Part shown: positions 55,891 to 63,765 of the stretch, in pieces | How the letters are laid out: each line of letters begins with the position of its first letter | How positions within the stretch are numbered: position 1 is the stretch's first letter | DNA from: KBS50 sp042666615 | Lineage (GTDB): Bacteria; Actinomycetota; Actinomycetes; Mycobacteriales; Micromonosporaceae | NCBI RefSeq assembly: GCF_042666615.1 | Contig: NZ_JBHTDD010000003.1 | Coordinates: forward strand, 124,001 to 188,000 | Direction of reading: 5' to 3' | DNA: 64,000 nucleotides | The notes under the pieces: generated by a model | The model's database searches: none | The model's input: only the letters and a program-made list of their open reading frames with translations | Told to the model about the DNA's origin: nothing | Translations under genes and position numbers: made by a program

Positions 55891-56667
55891 ATGCCGGGTC
55901 TGTTCGCGGTCGAGGGCAAGACCGTCCTGGTCACCGGGGGATCCCGGGGGATCGGCCTGATGATCGCCGAGGGCTTCGTCCGGGCTGGCGCCCGGGTGAT
56001 CATCTCCTCCCGGAAGGCGGACGTCTGCGCCGAGGTGGCCGAACGGCTCTCCGCGTTCGGCACCTGCGAGGCGATCCCGGCTGACCTGGCCAGCACGGAG
56101 CAGGCGGACCGGCTGGCCCAGGCGGTACGGGAGCGGGCCCCCGCCCTCGACGTGCTTGTCAACAACGCCGGGGCGACCTGGGGCGCACCGCTGGAGGCGT
56201 ACCCGGAAAGTGCGTTCGACAAGCTGTGGGCGGTAAACGTCAAGGCGGTGTTCCGGCTCACCACGGCGCTGCTGCCGGCGCTGCGGGCGGCGGCCAGCGC
56301 GGAGGACCCGGCGCGGGTGATCAACATCGGCTCCATCGACGGCATCCGGGTGCCGTGGATGGAGGTGTACGCGTATTCGGCCACCAAGGCCGCGGTGCAC
56401 ATGCTGACCCGCAGCCTGGCCCACCAACTCGCGCCGGAGCGGATCACCGTCAACGCGATCGCCCCGGGACCGTTCGAGAGCAAGATGATGGCGTTCGCGC
56501 TGGACGACCCCTCGACCCGGGCGACCATCGAGCACCAGGTCCCGCTGGGGCGGATCGGCCGGCCGGACGACATGGCCGGTACGGCGATCTTCCTGGCATC
56601 GAGGGCCGGCGCCTACCTGACCGGGGCCGTCATTCCGGTCGACGGCGGCGTCACCACCCACGGTTGA
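55891..56667 (+). CDS. Short-chain dehydrogenase/reductase
   Basis: The protein is 258 aa. Cofactor motif TGGSRGIGL, NNAG near residue 90, catalytic Ser-Tyr-Lys (GSID, YAYSATK with Tyr and Lys) and the closing PVDGGVTTHG are all present. A GTG at 55858 would add 11 residues without a clear ribosome site; ATG 55891 has AAGGGG upstream. Substrate unknown. Likely regulated by the divergent AraC gene or via the palindrome. Confidence 0.93.
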   Translation: MPGLFAVEGKTVLVTGGSRGIGLMIAEGFVRAGARVIISSRKADVCAEVAERLSAFGTCEAIPADLASTEQADRLAQAVRERAPALDVLVNNAGATWGAPLEAYPESAFDKLWAVNVKAVFRLTTALLPALRAAASAEDPARVINIGSIDGIRVPWMEVYAYSATKAAVHMLTRSLAHQLAPERITVNAIAPGPFESKMMAFALDDPSTRATIEHQVPLGRIGRPDDMAGTAIFLASRAGAYLTGAVIPVDGGVTTHG

Positions 56668-56683
56668 CCGTCCGATCGTGCGG

Positions 56684-56720
56684 CGGCGCCGCGCGGATTC
56701 GGCAGGTCCACGCGGCGCCG
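56684..56720. terminator. Hairpin between convergent genes
   Basis: Perfect 10-bp arms CGGCGCCGCG (56684-56693) and CGCGGCGCCG (56711-56720) with a 17-nt loop, between the SDR and SsgB ends. Confidence 0.6.
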
Positions 56721-56753
56721 GTGGTCCGTACGTCCGTCCGGCCGGCGGGCCGG

Positions 56754-57185
56754 TCAGCGTCCGGCCAGCAACCTCGTGACGGCGGTGTCGACGTCGAGAT
56801 GGTCGCCCTCCCGCCCGCGCGGCACCACCACGTATGTGCGGCGGAGGAACCGGACGAGGACGCTGCGCGGCACCTCGAACAGCGCGTTGCCGTCCGGTGA
56901 GGAGAGGGCCAGCGCGACGAAGTCGCCGCGCGGGGTGGCCCAGGGCCAGACCCGGACGTCGCCGATGCCGGCTGGCTCGTCCAGACCGGTGACCAGCAGT
57001 TCTCGGGCGAAGGACCAGCTTACCGCCTCGCCTCCGGCCGATTCGGCGTGAAATAGGACATGAACCGCATACGGATCAGCTGGGTCGTAGCGTAGACTTG
57101 CCCGCACAGGGAGTGCGGTGGCGTCTGGCGCGACCAAGCGCAACGACGTCTCCACCTCGACAGTTGTCGGTCGGATGACACTCAT
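56754..57185 (-). CDS. SsgA/SsgB-family sporulation and cell division regulator
   Basis: The protein is 143 aa with the SsgB pattern: VEVETSLRLVAPDATALPVRASLRYDP, then VHVLFHAESAG and VWPWATPRGDFVALALSSPDGNALFEVPRSVLVRFL. In Streptomyces SsgB brings FtsZ to division sites during sporulation. ATG 57185 has GGGGGGAG upstream. A 273-bp gap to the next gene (57186-57458) holds a promoter-type region with no further gene. Confidence 0.92.
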   Translation of the reverse strand: MSVIRPTTVEVETSLRLVAPDATALPVRASLRYDPADPYAVHVLFHAESAGGEAVSWSFARELLVTGLDEPAGIGDVRVWPWATPRGDFVALALSSPDGNALFEVPRSVLVRFLRRTYVVVPRGREGDHLDVDTAVTRLLAGR

Positions 57186-57458
57186 GGACGTTCTCCCCCC
57201 GGCACCGCTGCGGAACGCGCGTGTTCCGCTTTTCCATACTCAGGTGCTAGTCGTAGCTACGCTCCGCCATACGCTGATCTCACCCAGTGGTGGGAAGGAG
57301 CTCGGAAACGCCGCTTGAATGGAGGAATTCAGGTAGAGTATCCGGTTCTGCCCACGTTGCCGGTCCCATCCGGCAGCAGATGGGTCAGACGTCGACTCAC
57401 TCCGGTAACGTCCAGTCGTCCCGTCGAGTGACGGTGGCGGCGGACACTGGGGGTGTAA

Positions 57459-57980
57459 ATGGCCACGAATCCATCCTCATTGGATGAATCCAATGCGGTT
57501 TCCCCGCCCCAGGCGGGGGCTCCGGATGGATGGACGGAGCGGGGGAGCGAGGTGCCCGAGAACACGCGCCCGGCGGGACGGACCGCCCGCGCCTGGCTCC
57601 GGCTGCACACCACCCTCGACCTGATCCGGGCCAACCCCACCGGCCGGATCGCCCTCAAGATCGTGATTGGCCTGCTCGGTGCGCTCGTCGTCGCGCTGGG
57701 CGCGGCCCTGATCCCGCTGCCCGGTCCCGGCTGGCTGATCGTGATCGCCGGCCTCGCCATCTGGGCGATCGAGTTCCACTGGGCACGACGGCTGCTGGCC
57801 TTCACCCGACGCAACGTCCGAGCCTGGACCACCTGGGTGGGCCGACGATCCTGGCCGATCAGGGTGCTGCTCGGCACCGTGGGGCTCGTCTTCGTCGGCG
57901 TCGTGGTCTGGCTGTCGCTGAAGGTCGGCCTGGGTATCGACGTGTTCGCCATGGCCCGGGACGTGATCGAACCGTACTGA
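57459..57980 (+). CDS. TIGR02611/PGPGW-type membrane protein
   Basis: The protein is 173 aa. The PLPGPGW motif lies between two hydrophobic helices (about 70-92 and 96-112). A third helix is near 140-160. The N-terminal 50 residues are polar. Actinobacterial family without known role. A tRNA follows after 122 bp. Confidence 0.85.
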   Translation: MATNPSSLDESNAVSPPQAGAPDGWTERGSEVPENTRPAGRTARAWLRLHTTLDLIRANPTGRIALKIVIGLLGALVVALGAALIPLPGPGWLIVIAGLAIWAIEFHWARRLLAFTRRNVRAWTTWVGRRSWPIRVLLGTVGLVFVGVVVWLSLKVGLGIDVFAMARDVIEPY

Positions 57981-58102
57981 CCACTTCCGCTGGACCCGGC
58001 ACCTCCGTCGGTCGTGGTGCTTTCGTGCGGTCCCGACGCTCCCGCCGCGCCGACCCGGATGTGCGTCGGAGGGACCCGATCGGGTACAGTCATCCGCGCT
58101 GA

Positions 58103-58177
58103 GGGCGATTAGCTCAGCGGGAGAGCGCTTCGTTCACACCGAAGAGGTCACTGGTTCGATCCCAGTATCGCCCACCA
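58103..58177 (+). tRNA. tRNA-Val (CAC anticodon), with encoded CCA
   Basis: Acceptor GGGCGAT (58103-58109) pairs with ATCGCCC (58167-58173), discriminator A58174, then CCA. Anticodon stem CTTCG/CGAAG encloses TTCACAC, giving anticodon CAC (reads GUG). D arm GCTC...GAGC and T arm ACTGG-TTCGATC-CCAGT are standard. The complement of its anticodon arm, T arm and 3' end encodes the end of the adjacent recombinase. Confidence 0.97.
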
Positions 58178-59300
58178 TAGGTAGCAGTGCGCGAACCGCG
58201 TCAGCGGCTTGCGTTTGATCAAGGGCCGGGCCGTTGAGGTCTGGCCCTTGTCCGTCTCTGAGGACGGGAACTCTGAAGATCGGTGTGAGGCTGTCGTCGG
58301 AGTTGATCACGATCTCGTGGACGAGAGCTTCGAAGAGGGCTTTTCTGGCGATGTGGTTGCCGCGGTCGAGGACGTCGCGGATGCGTGCGTGGATTTTGGA
58401 CAGGTCGGCAAGGGTTGGTGCGGCGGGTGGCTGATCCAGGTCGAGTTCGAGCTGTGCCTTGAGGGCGCGAAGGGCTCGTGTCTGGTCGCGTAGGTTGGTC
58501 AGTCGGGCTTTGACGTTGTCGTCTTCGTCGAGAGTGCCCTTCTCGAAGGCTGTCAGGTAGCGGTCGACAGCGGCGCCGTTGGCTTTGAGTTGTTCGTTGA
58601 CCGTGGCGAGTTCGCCCTGGTGGGCGCTGGTCGACTGGGTGTGGCGGGTCTGGAACTCGGCGATGGCTTGGCTGATGACGGGGTAGCCGGTGGAGTAGAA
58701 GTCGAGGACGGCTTGACGCATGGCCTGTTCGAGTTCGTCGGCGTTGAAGCGGTGGTTGTCGCAGCCGGCGTCGGTGCCGTAGCGGGCGCGGCTCCAGCAC
58801 ATGTAGTAGCGGTAGCGGTTGTTGCGGCCGTGTGCGGCGGTGCCGATGTAGCGTCGCCCACATTGTGGACAGCGGATCTTGCCGGTGAGTTCGTAGTCGG
58901 AGGAGTTGGCGGCACGCTGACCGATGTCGGTGCTGCGCTTGGCGAGGATGCGTTGGGCGAGGTCGAACTGTTCGGTGGTGATGATGGCGGCGTGGGCGTG
59001 GGCGTCGGCGACGGCGAGGTCGCGAAAGCGTTTCTCGCCGAGATAGACCCGGTTGGTGATGATTAGCTCGATGGTGTGGGGGGACCAGGACTTACCCATG
59101 CGGGTCCGTAGGCCTCGGTCGTTGAGCATGGTGGCGATCGACTTCGTGCCCAGGCGGTCTCTGGTGTGGCTGTCGAAGATGAGCCGAACGGTGGCGGCCT
59201 CGACGTCGTTGACTACGAGCCTGTGGGTCTTCTTGTCGATCAGATAACCCAGCGGTCGGGCACCGCCGTTCCACAGGCCCTTCTCGGCCTTCTTCTCCAT
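58134..59300 (-). CDS. Serine recombinase, N-terminal catalytic domain missing
   Basis: The protein has 388 residues. The recombinase domain starts at once (GGARPLGYLIDKKTHRLVVN, then DRLGTKSIATMLNDRGLRTR), followed by a zinc-ribbon (IRCPQCGRRY) and a coiled-coil stretch (about 230-300). The N-terminal resolvase domain of about 130-150 residues with its catalytic Ser is absent. The frame stays open through 59301-59348 into the IS end with no better start. The C terminus MVGDTGIEPVTSSV is encoded by the tRNA. It cannot be an active integrase. Confidence 0.88.
   Translation of the reverse strand: MEKKAEKGLWNGGARPLGYLIDKKTHRLVVNDVEAATVRLIFDSHTRDRLGTKSIATMLNDRGLRTRMGKSWSPHTIELIITNRVYLGEKRFRDLAVADAHAHAAIITTEQFDLAQRILAKRSTDIGQRAANSSDYELTGKIRCPQCGRRYIGTAAHGRNNRYRYYMCWSRARYGTDAGCDNHRFNADELEQAMRQAVLDFYSTGYPVISQAIAEFQTRHTQSTSAHQGELATVNEQLKANGAAVDRYLTAFEKGTLDEDDNVKARLTNLRDQTRALRALKAQLELDLDQPPAAPTLADLSKIHARIRDVLDRGNHIARKALFEALVHEIVINSDDSLTPIFRVPVLRDGQGPDLNGPALDQTQAADAVRALLPMVGDTGIEPVTSSV
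58165..58177 (+). other. Candidate attachment core in the tRNA 3' end
   Basis: GTATCGCCCACCA, the last 13 bases of the tRNA including CCA. The same 13-mer recurs at 61538-61550 in the same orientation, so the two flank a 3.4-kb segment containing a recombinase remnant. Confidence 0.6.
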
Positions 59301-59322
59301 GCCGGGGGAGTGTGGATCTAAC

Positions 59323-60967
59323 GGCTCTGTCTCACATTCGGCTCTGTCTCACATTCGGTGGTGACGGAGGGTGCTGGTTAGCCGAGCAGGATGCGGTGTC
59401 GCAGGAGGGCGAAGCCCGCGCGTCCGTACATTTGTCGCTTGATCAGTTTGGTTTTGGTGTTGACGCCTTCGGTGCCGCCGTTGTGGAAGGGGTGGGTCAG
59501 GGCGGCGTTGACGGCGTCGCGGTCGAGGCCGAGACCGCGGGTGAAGGTGTGCAGGTGGGGCAGGTCGATGGTTTGACCTCGGTGATCCACGAGTCGAGGC
59601 GGTCGTCGTTGCCGCCTGCGGGAGTGAGTAGCGCGGCGAAGGAGCCGATGAATCCGGTCAGGGCGGTCATCTGTGGGCAGGCGGCGGTGAGGGCGTCGAC
59701 GAGCTTTCGCTGGTGTTCCTTGAGTTGGTCGGGGGCGGTCAGGAGATAGCGGGTCAGGCGCCTGGGTGACAGAGCCGGGCGGTCGGCTTCGACGCGGCCT
59801 TGGGTGATGTAGCGGTAGAGCAGGTTGAGGGTGCCGGTGTAGCCCAGTTCTCTGATCTCGGCGAGGAGTTGGGTGGCGCCGATGGCGGGGTCTTGTTGGC
59901 GGCGGCTGCGTAGGTGGTCGCGGTAGGGGTCGACGAGGGTGGGCCGGTACTGGGGTGCGCGAACCAGGCGTTGCGGTTCACTGATCCGCGCATAGCGTTT
60001 GACGGTGTTGAGGCCGAGGTTGAGCCGGCGGGCGCATTCCAGCAGCCCGACGCCCTTGTCGATCAGGTCGTGGATTTGCTGCCACCGTTGCCGGGTGGTC
60101 ACGGCCCGCTTGCCGTCCTGCGGTGGCGGGCCTGCTTTGGCCCAGCATGAGCTGTGCGCGGTGACCTCCTTGCGCACAGCCTCGGTGAGGTTGTGCCACA
60201 GGTGCCAGCGGTCCGCGGCGTGTAACGCGCCGGGTAGGGCGCGGCGGACCGCTTCCGCGTAGGCGCCGGAGGAGTCCCGACACACCACCTCAACACCGGG
60301 ATGCTCGCGCAGCCACGTTTCCAGCGTTGCGGCCTTGCGGTCGGGCAGCACGTCGACGCGTTCACGGTTGACCGCGTCGATCAGGACGGTGGCGTAGCGC
60401 TGGCGTCGGCGCAACGCGAAGTCGTCGACACCGAGCACGCGGGGCACCGGCCGTTCGGGCAGCGGTATGCGCAGCAGCGCCCGCAGGGCGGTGTGCCGCG
60501 ACATGACGACCATCGCCAGGGCTGACGACAGGCGGGCGCCTCCGCGACCGGCCAGCTGGCGCACCACTGCGGCGACCTGGGAGATCAGCCGGGATGTGCG
60601 ACGTTGGTAACGCTCCAGAACTCCCGGAAGCTGTTCCCGGAACGTCTGATGGCAGCCACGCGTCGGGCATGCCAGACGACGCACGCGCACCCGAAGCACC
60701 ACTGGCCGGGCATCGACTGGCACGTCCGCGAGAGTCCGCTGGTGATACCCGTGCACCCGGCCCGTCACGGCCGCGCAGCCTGGACAGGCCACCGGCCCTT
60801 CAGGAGTCCGAGCCCGCACCAGGATCCGTTCGCCCTCGTCCGTCACGTCCTCGATCACCAGCGGGGACAGGCCTGAGAACACCATCTTCGTAAGATCATC
60901 GATCTTGCTCACATGATCTCAAGCGACATCGACTACCTTCGGTCACCACCGAATGTGAGACAGAGCC
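59323..60967 (-). mobile_element. ISL3-family insertion sequence
   Basis: The ends carry inverted repeats beginning GGCTCTGTCTCACATTCG; the right end (60967 inward) continues GTGGTGACCGAAGG. At the left end the 17-mer is present twice in tandem (59323-59339, 59340-59356). TAAC outside the left end and GTTA outside the right are also complementary. No direct target repeat is visible. It carries one transposase gene. It truncates the recombinase and borders a CRISPR relic. Confidence 0.85.
59378..60912 (-). pseudogene. ISL3-family transposase, frameshifted
   Basis: The first 440 or so codons from 60912 have the ISL3 layout: a zinc finger (CPGC...CPTRGC), a helix-turn-helix region, then DDE motifs (GVDDFALRRRQRYATVLID; CRDSSGAYAEA). 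The frame shifts at 59570-59575 and the natural C terminus (IDLPHLHTFTRGL, GGTEGVNTKTKLIKRQMYG) is in the next frame to 59378. One missing base in GTCAAACCATCGAC explains it. Full product about 510 aa if repaired; inactive as it stands. Confidence 0.85.
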
Positions 60968-61016
60968 GTTAGCGAGACAGCCCCCATCCCGGCCTCACGC
61001 TGGAGGCCGACTTCGG

Positions 61017-61106
61017 CTGCTCCCCGTGCACGCGGGGGTGATCCCGTGATGGTCATGCGGGTCTCCCTCGGGTTGGACTGCTCCCCGCGCACGCGGGGGT
61101 GCCTAG
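61017..61106 (+). CRISPR. CRISPR relic, type I-E-like: two repeats and one spacer
   Basis: Repeat 1 (61017-61045) and repeat 2 (61078-61106) are 29 nt and both read CTGCTCCCCG[T/C]GCACGCGGGGGTG before diverging at the end. The spacer (61046-61077) is 32 nt, the exact type I-E geometry. A 32-nt stretch before repeat 1 (60985-61016) may be another spacer whose outer repeat was lost when the IS moved in. There are no cas genes in the window. Confidence 0.78.
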
Positions 61107-61453
61107 TCCGAGTGCTGGTGCGGTACGTCGGACGATTCCTGGAGCTTCCTGACGCCGTCGAGCAGTTCGTCCCAAAGGCCCTCCGCAGCCTTGCGAACCT
61201 GCGGGTTGAGGTTGCGGTGTACGACCCACTTCGCATCGCCCAAGCCCATGCCGGTCGCGTCGGCAACGGCCTTGATTGCTGAGATCGGGGAATCGGTACG
61301 CCGAAGCAGTTCCTGGGCTAGCTGATCCGCGTCGGCACCGGATGCCAGCATCGCCCGCGCTATCTCTGTCAGGAGTCGAATCCGCTCCATCCTGTCGGTC
61401 ACGCAGTGAGCGTATCGCCAAGCCATCTCGGGGGTCGCATAGCTTCTTGTCAC
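61103..61453 (-). CDS. Small protein with ribosomal L7/L12 C-terminal-like domain
   Basis: The protein is 116 aa. Residues about 55-90 (SPISAIKAVADATGMGLGDAKWVVHR) are like the L7/L12 C-terminal domain (PIxAIKxVRxxTGxGLxEAK). The N terminus is helical. The stop codon overlaps the second CRISPR repeat by 4 nt. Function unknown; probably part of the integrated segment. Confidence 0.7.
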   Translation of the reverse strand: MTRSYATPEMAWRYAHCVTDRMERIRLLTEIARAMLASGADADQLAQELLRRTDSPISAIKAVADATGMGLGDAKWVVHRNLNPQVRKAAEGLWDELLDGVRKLQESSDVPHQHSD

Positions 61454-61537
61454 CGGCGACCGCCATTGCGCCGTCGAACAGGCGAGACCGTCAATCTAGG
61501 CCCGTGAGCTGCTGGAACGTGGTTCGGATTCTGCCAC

Positions 61538-61550
61538 GTATCGCCCACCA
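61538..61550 (+). other. tRNA 3'-end fragment, candidate distal attachment site
   Basis: GTATCGCCCACCA, identical to the 3' end of tRNA-Val. The 25 bases before it (ACGTGGTTCGG...CCAC) look like a partial T arm with extra bases. The rest of the 339-bp gap (61454-61792) has no gene. Confidence 0.55.
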
Positions 61551-61792
61551 CGAATATGTGCAGCTCGTGAGCCCGTTACCGGCCTGGGCCTGGTGCGGCG
61601 GGTCTGGTGCTCGCGTCGGTGCCGAACCCGGGTGGCGGTTCCTGGGCGGGGCGGAGGCGCAGGAGGAAGGTATCGCCCGCTTGTCGGCGCTGTACCCAGG
61701 TCTACTTGCCGTGCCGGAGTGCCCGTGACCGGGCGGTCGGGTCGCGCGAAATACCGAGCATTGACAGCGCGGATCGTGTCAGGATGCTCGGC

Positions 61793-62566
61793 ATGTCTGG
61801 TCGCGCCCTGAGTTTCGGAGTCGTAGCGGAAGCGTACGAACGGTTTCGGCCGGGGTATCCGGCGGAGCTTTTCGACATGGTGGTCACATACGCGGGTCAG
61901 CCGCCTCGGACTGCCCTCGAGATCGGCGCTGGGACAGGAAAAGCAACCCGCCTGTTCGCTCAACGGGGGGTCATGGTCACCGCGACCGAGCCTGACGGGG
62001 CCATGCTCGCCGAACTGCGTAAGCATGTGCCGGCAAACGTCAAGACCGTGCAGGCCGCGTTCGAGGACCTGCGACCGGGCGAGAGCTACGGGCTGGTTTA
62101 TGCGGCAGCGGCGCTACATTGGACGAACGCGGAGGGTCGGTGGTCGCGCATGGCCGCGCTGCTGGAGCCGGATGGCGTGTTCGCCTCGTTCGGTGGGCCG
62201 GTCCAGCTCGCTGACTCGGCTGTAGAGGAAGCTGTTCGCGCGGCCCAGGCACCGTTCTTGGACAGCGATGGGGTTCCGTCTCCAGACGGGACGCCTGCGG
62301 AACAAGACATGCAGTGGCCGGGTACGGAGCTCCAACGGTCCGAGTGGTTCGCCGATGTTCAGCAGTCCGTGGTCGAGCGGCGCTTGACGATGAGCGCTCG
62401 CGACTACGTCGACCATCTGTCGACCATCTCGGCTTATCTCGAACTGCCGGCCTCGGAGCAGGAACAGGTATTTAGCCGGATCACGCAGGTCTTGCCGGAG
62501 ACGGTCGAGATTGCCGCCGACATTACCGTCCATCTCGCGCGCCGGCGCTGCGCCCGTTCGGTCTGA
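61793..62566 (+). CDS. Class I SAM-dependent methyltransferase
   Basis: The protein is 257 aa from ATG 61793. The SAM site EIGAGTGKATRLFA is followed by VTATEPDGAMLAEL and the PDGVFASFG post-strand. Fold is Methyltransf_11-like. Substrate unknown. An upstream frame (61607) is less likely since it begins inside the tRNA-fragment region. Confidence 0.88.
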   Translation: MSGRALSFGVVAEAYERFRPGYPAELFDMVVTYAGQPPRTALEIGAGTGKATRLFAQRGVMVTATEPDGAMLAELRKHVPANVKTVQAAFEDLRPGESYGLVYAAAALHWTNAEGRWSRMAALLEPDGVFASFGGPVQLADSAVEEAVRAAQAPFLDSDGVPSPDGTPAEQDMQWPGTELQRSEWFADVQQSVVERRLTMSARDYVDHLSTISAYLELPASEQEQVFSRITQVLPETVEIAADITVHLARRRCARSV

Positions 62567-62832
62567 GCCGTGCCGCCGAACAGGTGGGGCCGGCCGGCCT
62601 GGAGCATCACGGTGCGCGATGCCGGGAGGCCGGCGACCAGGCCAGGTGTGTGAAGCCGAGTTCGGCGCAGGCCGGCATCATTCCCGGCGTGTTGCCGCCG
62701 CGGCAGGTCGCCGGGGTCCCCGACGGGGCTCGCCGCAGCATCGAATGCTGAACCTGGTGGATAACGAGAGGGGCTCGTGCCGACCGTACGGACGATTGTG
62801 AGAAGGTTTCTGGTTCGTGACGATGTCGTGCC

Positions 62833-63723
62833 ATGGACTCAGCGCTGACCCTGATCGGACTGCCCGTCGCGCTCGGCATCATCATGCTCGGCCTGGGTCT
62901 CGGACTCACCGTCGCCGACTTTCGCCGGGTGGCCCGGCACCCCCGGGCGGCCGTCATCGCGCTGGCCTGCCAGGTGCTGCTGCTGCCGGCCCTGTGCTTC
63001 GGCCTGGTCCTCGGGTTCGATCTGCCGCCGGAACTGGCAGTCGGCATGATGCTGCTGGCCGCGTCGCCGGGCGGCACCACCGCCAACCTCTACAGCCACC
63101 TGTTCGGCGGGCACGTGGCGCTGAACATCACGCTGACCGCCATCAACTCGGTGCTCGCCGTGTTCACCCTGCCGATCGTGGTGAACCTGTCGGCGGGCTA
63201 CTTCCTGGCTGACGGGCGGAGCATCGGCCTCCAGTTCGACAAGGTGCTGCAGGTGTTCGCCATCGTTCTCGTGCCGGTCGCGATCGGCATGCTGGTACGC
63301 GCCCGGGTGCCCCGTGTCGCCGAACGCCTGGACCGCCCCATCCGTGCCCTGTCGGTCGTGGTGCTCGTCGCGGTGATCGCCGGCGCCGTGCTCGGCGAAC
63401 GGGAGAACATCGCCGACTACTTCGTCTCGGTCGGCCTGGTCGTGCTGGCGTTCAACATCCTGAGCCTCGCGATCGGCTACGGGGTGCCGCGGCTGGCCGG
63501 GGTCGACCGGCGCGCGGCGACGGCGTCCGGTTTCGAGATCGGCATCCACAACAGCACCCTCGCCATCACGATCGCGCTCAGCCCGGCGCTGCTCGACAAC
63601 ACCCGTATGGCCGTTCCGGCGGCCGTCTACGGCATCGTCATGTTCTTCACCGCGGCGGCCTTCGGCTTCCTGGTGACCCACCGGGGCGCCGGCGCGGCGG
63701 AGCCGGTCAGCCGCGAGGTGTAG
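62833..63723 (+). CDS. Bile acid:sodium symporter (BASS)-family protein
   Basis: The protein is 296 aa with nine to ten membrane helices. The family signatures are LLAASPGGTTANLYSHLFGG and FEIGIHNSTLAITIALS. Sodium-coupled transport of organic anions is implied by family. The 266-bp gap before it (62567-62832) has no gene I can support. Confidence 0.9.
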   Translation: MDSALTLIGLPVALGIIMLGLGLGLTVADFRRVARHPRAAVIALACQVLLLPALCFGLVLGFDLPPELAVGMMLLAASPGGTTANLYSHLFGGHVALNITLTAINSVLAVFTLPIVVNLSAGYFLADGRSIGLQFDKVLQVFAIVLVPVAIGMLVRARVPRVAERLDRPIRALSVVVLVAVIAGAVLGERENIADYFVSVGLVVLAFNILSLAIGYGVPRLAGVDRRAATASGFEIGIHNSTLAITIALSPALLDNTRMAVPAAVYGIVMFFTAAAFGFLVTHRGAGAAEPVSREV

Positions 63724-63765
63724 GCCAACCGAGGGAACGGGCGGGATGCCGATCTCCCCGTGGCG

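Noticed and set aside
58590..59066. Plus-strand 158-codon frame opposite the recombinase, rich in Val/Gly
   Set aside because: It mirrors the recombinase codons, and the recombinase has clear domain motifs.
61507..61550. A second tRNA gene
   Set aside because: Only a T-arm-like stretch and 3' end are present; no acceptor 5' half or anticodon arm.
62567..62832. Possible fragment of a gene on the minus strand (TPGMMPACAELGFTHLAW region)
   Set aside because: A short stretch looks protein-like but there is no start-stop pair or family match that holds.
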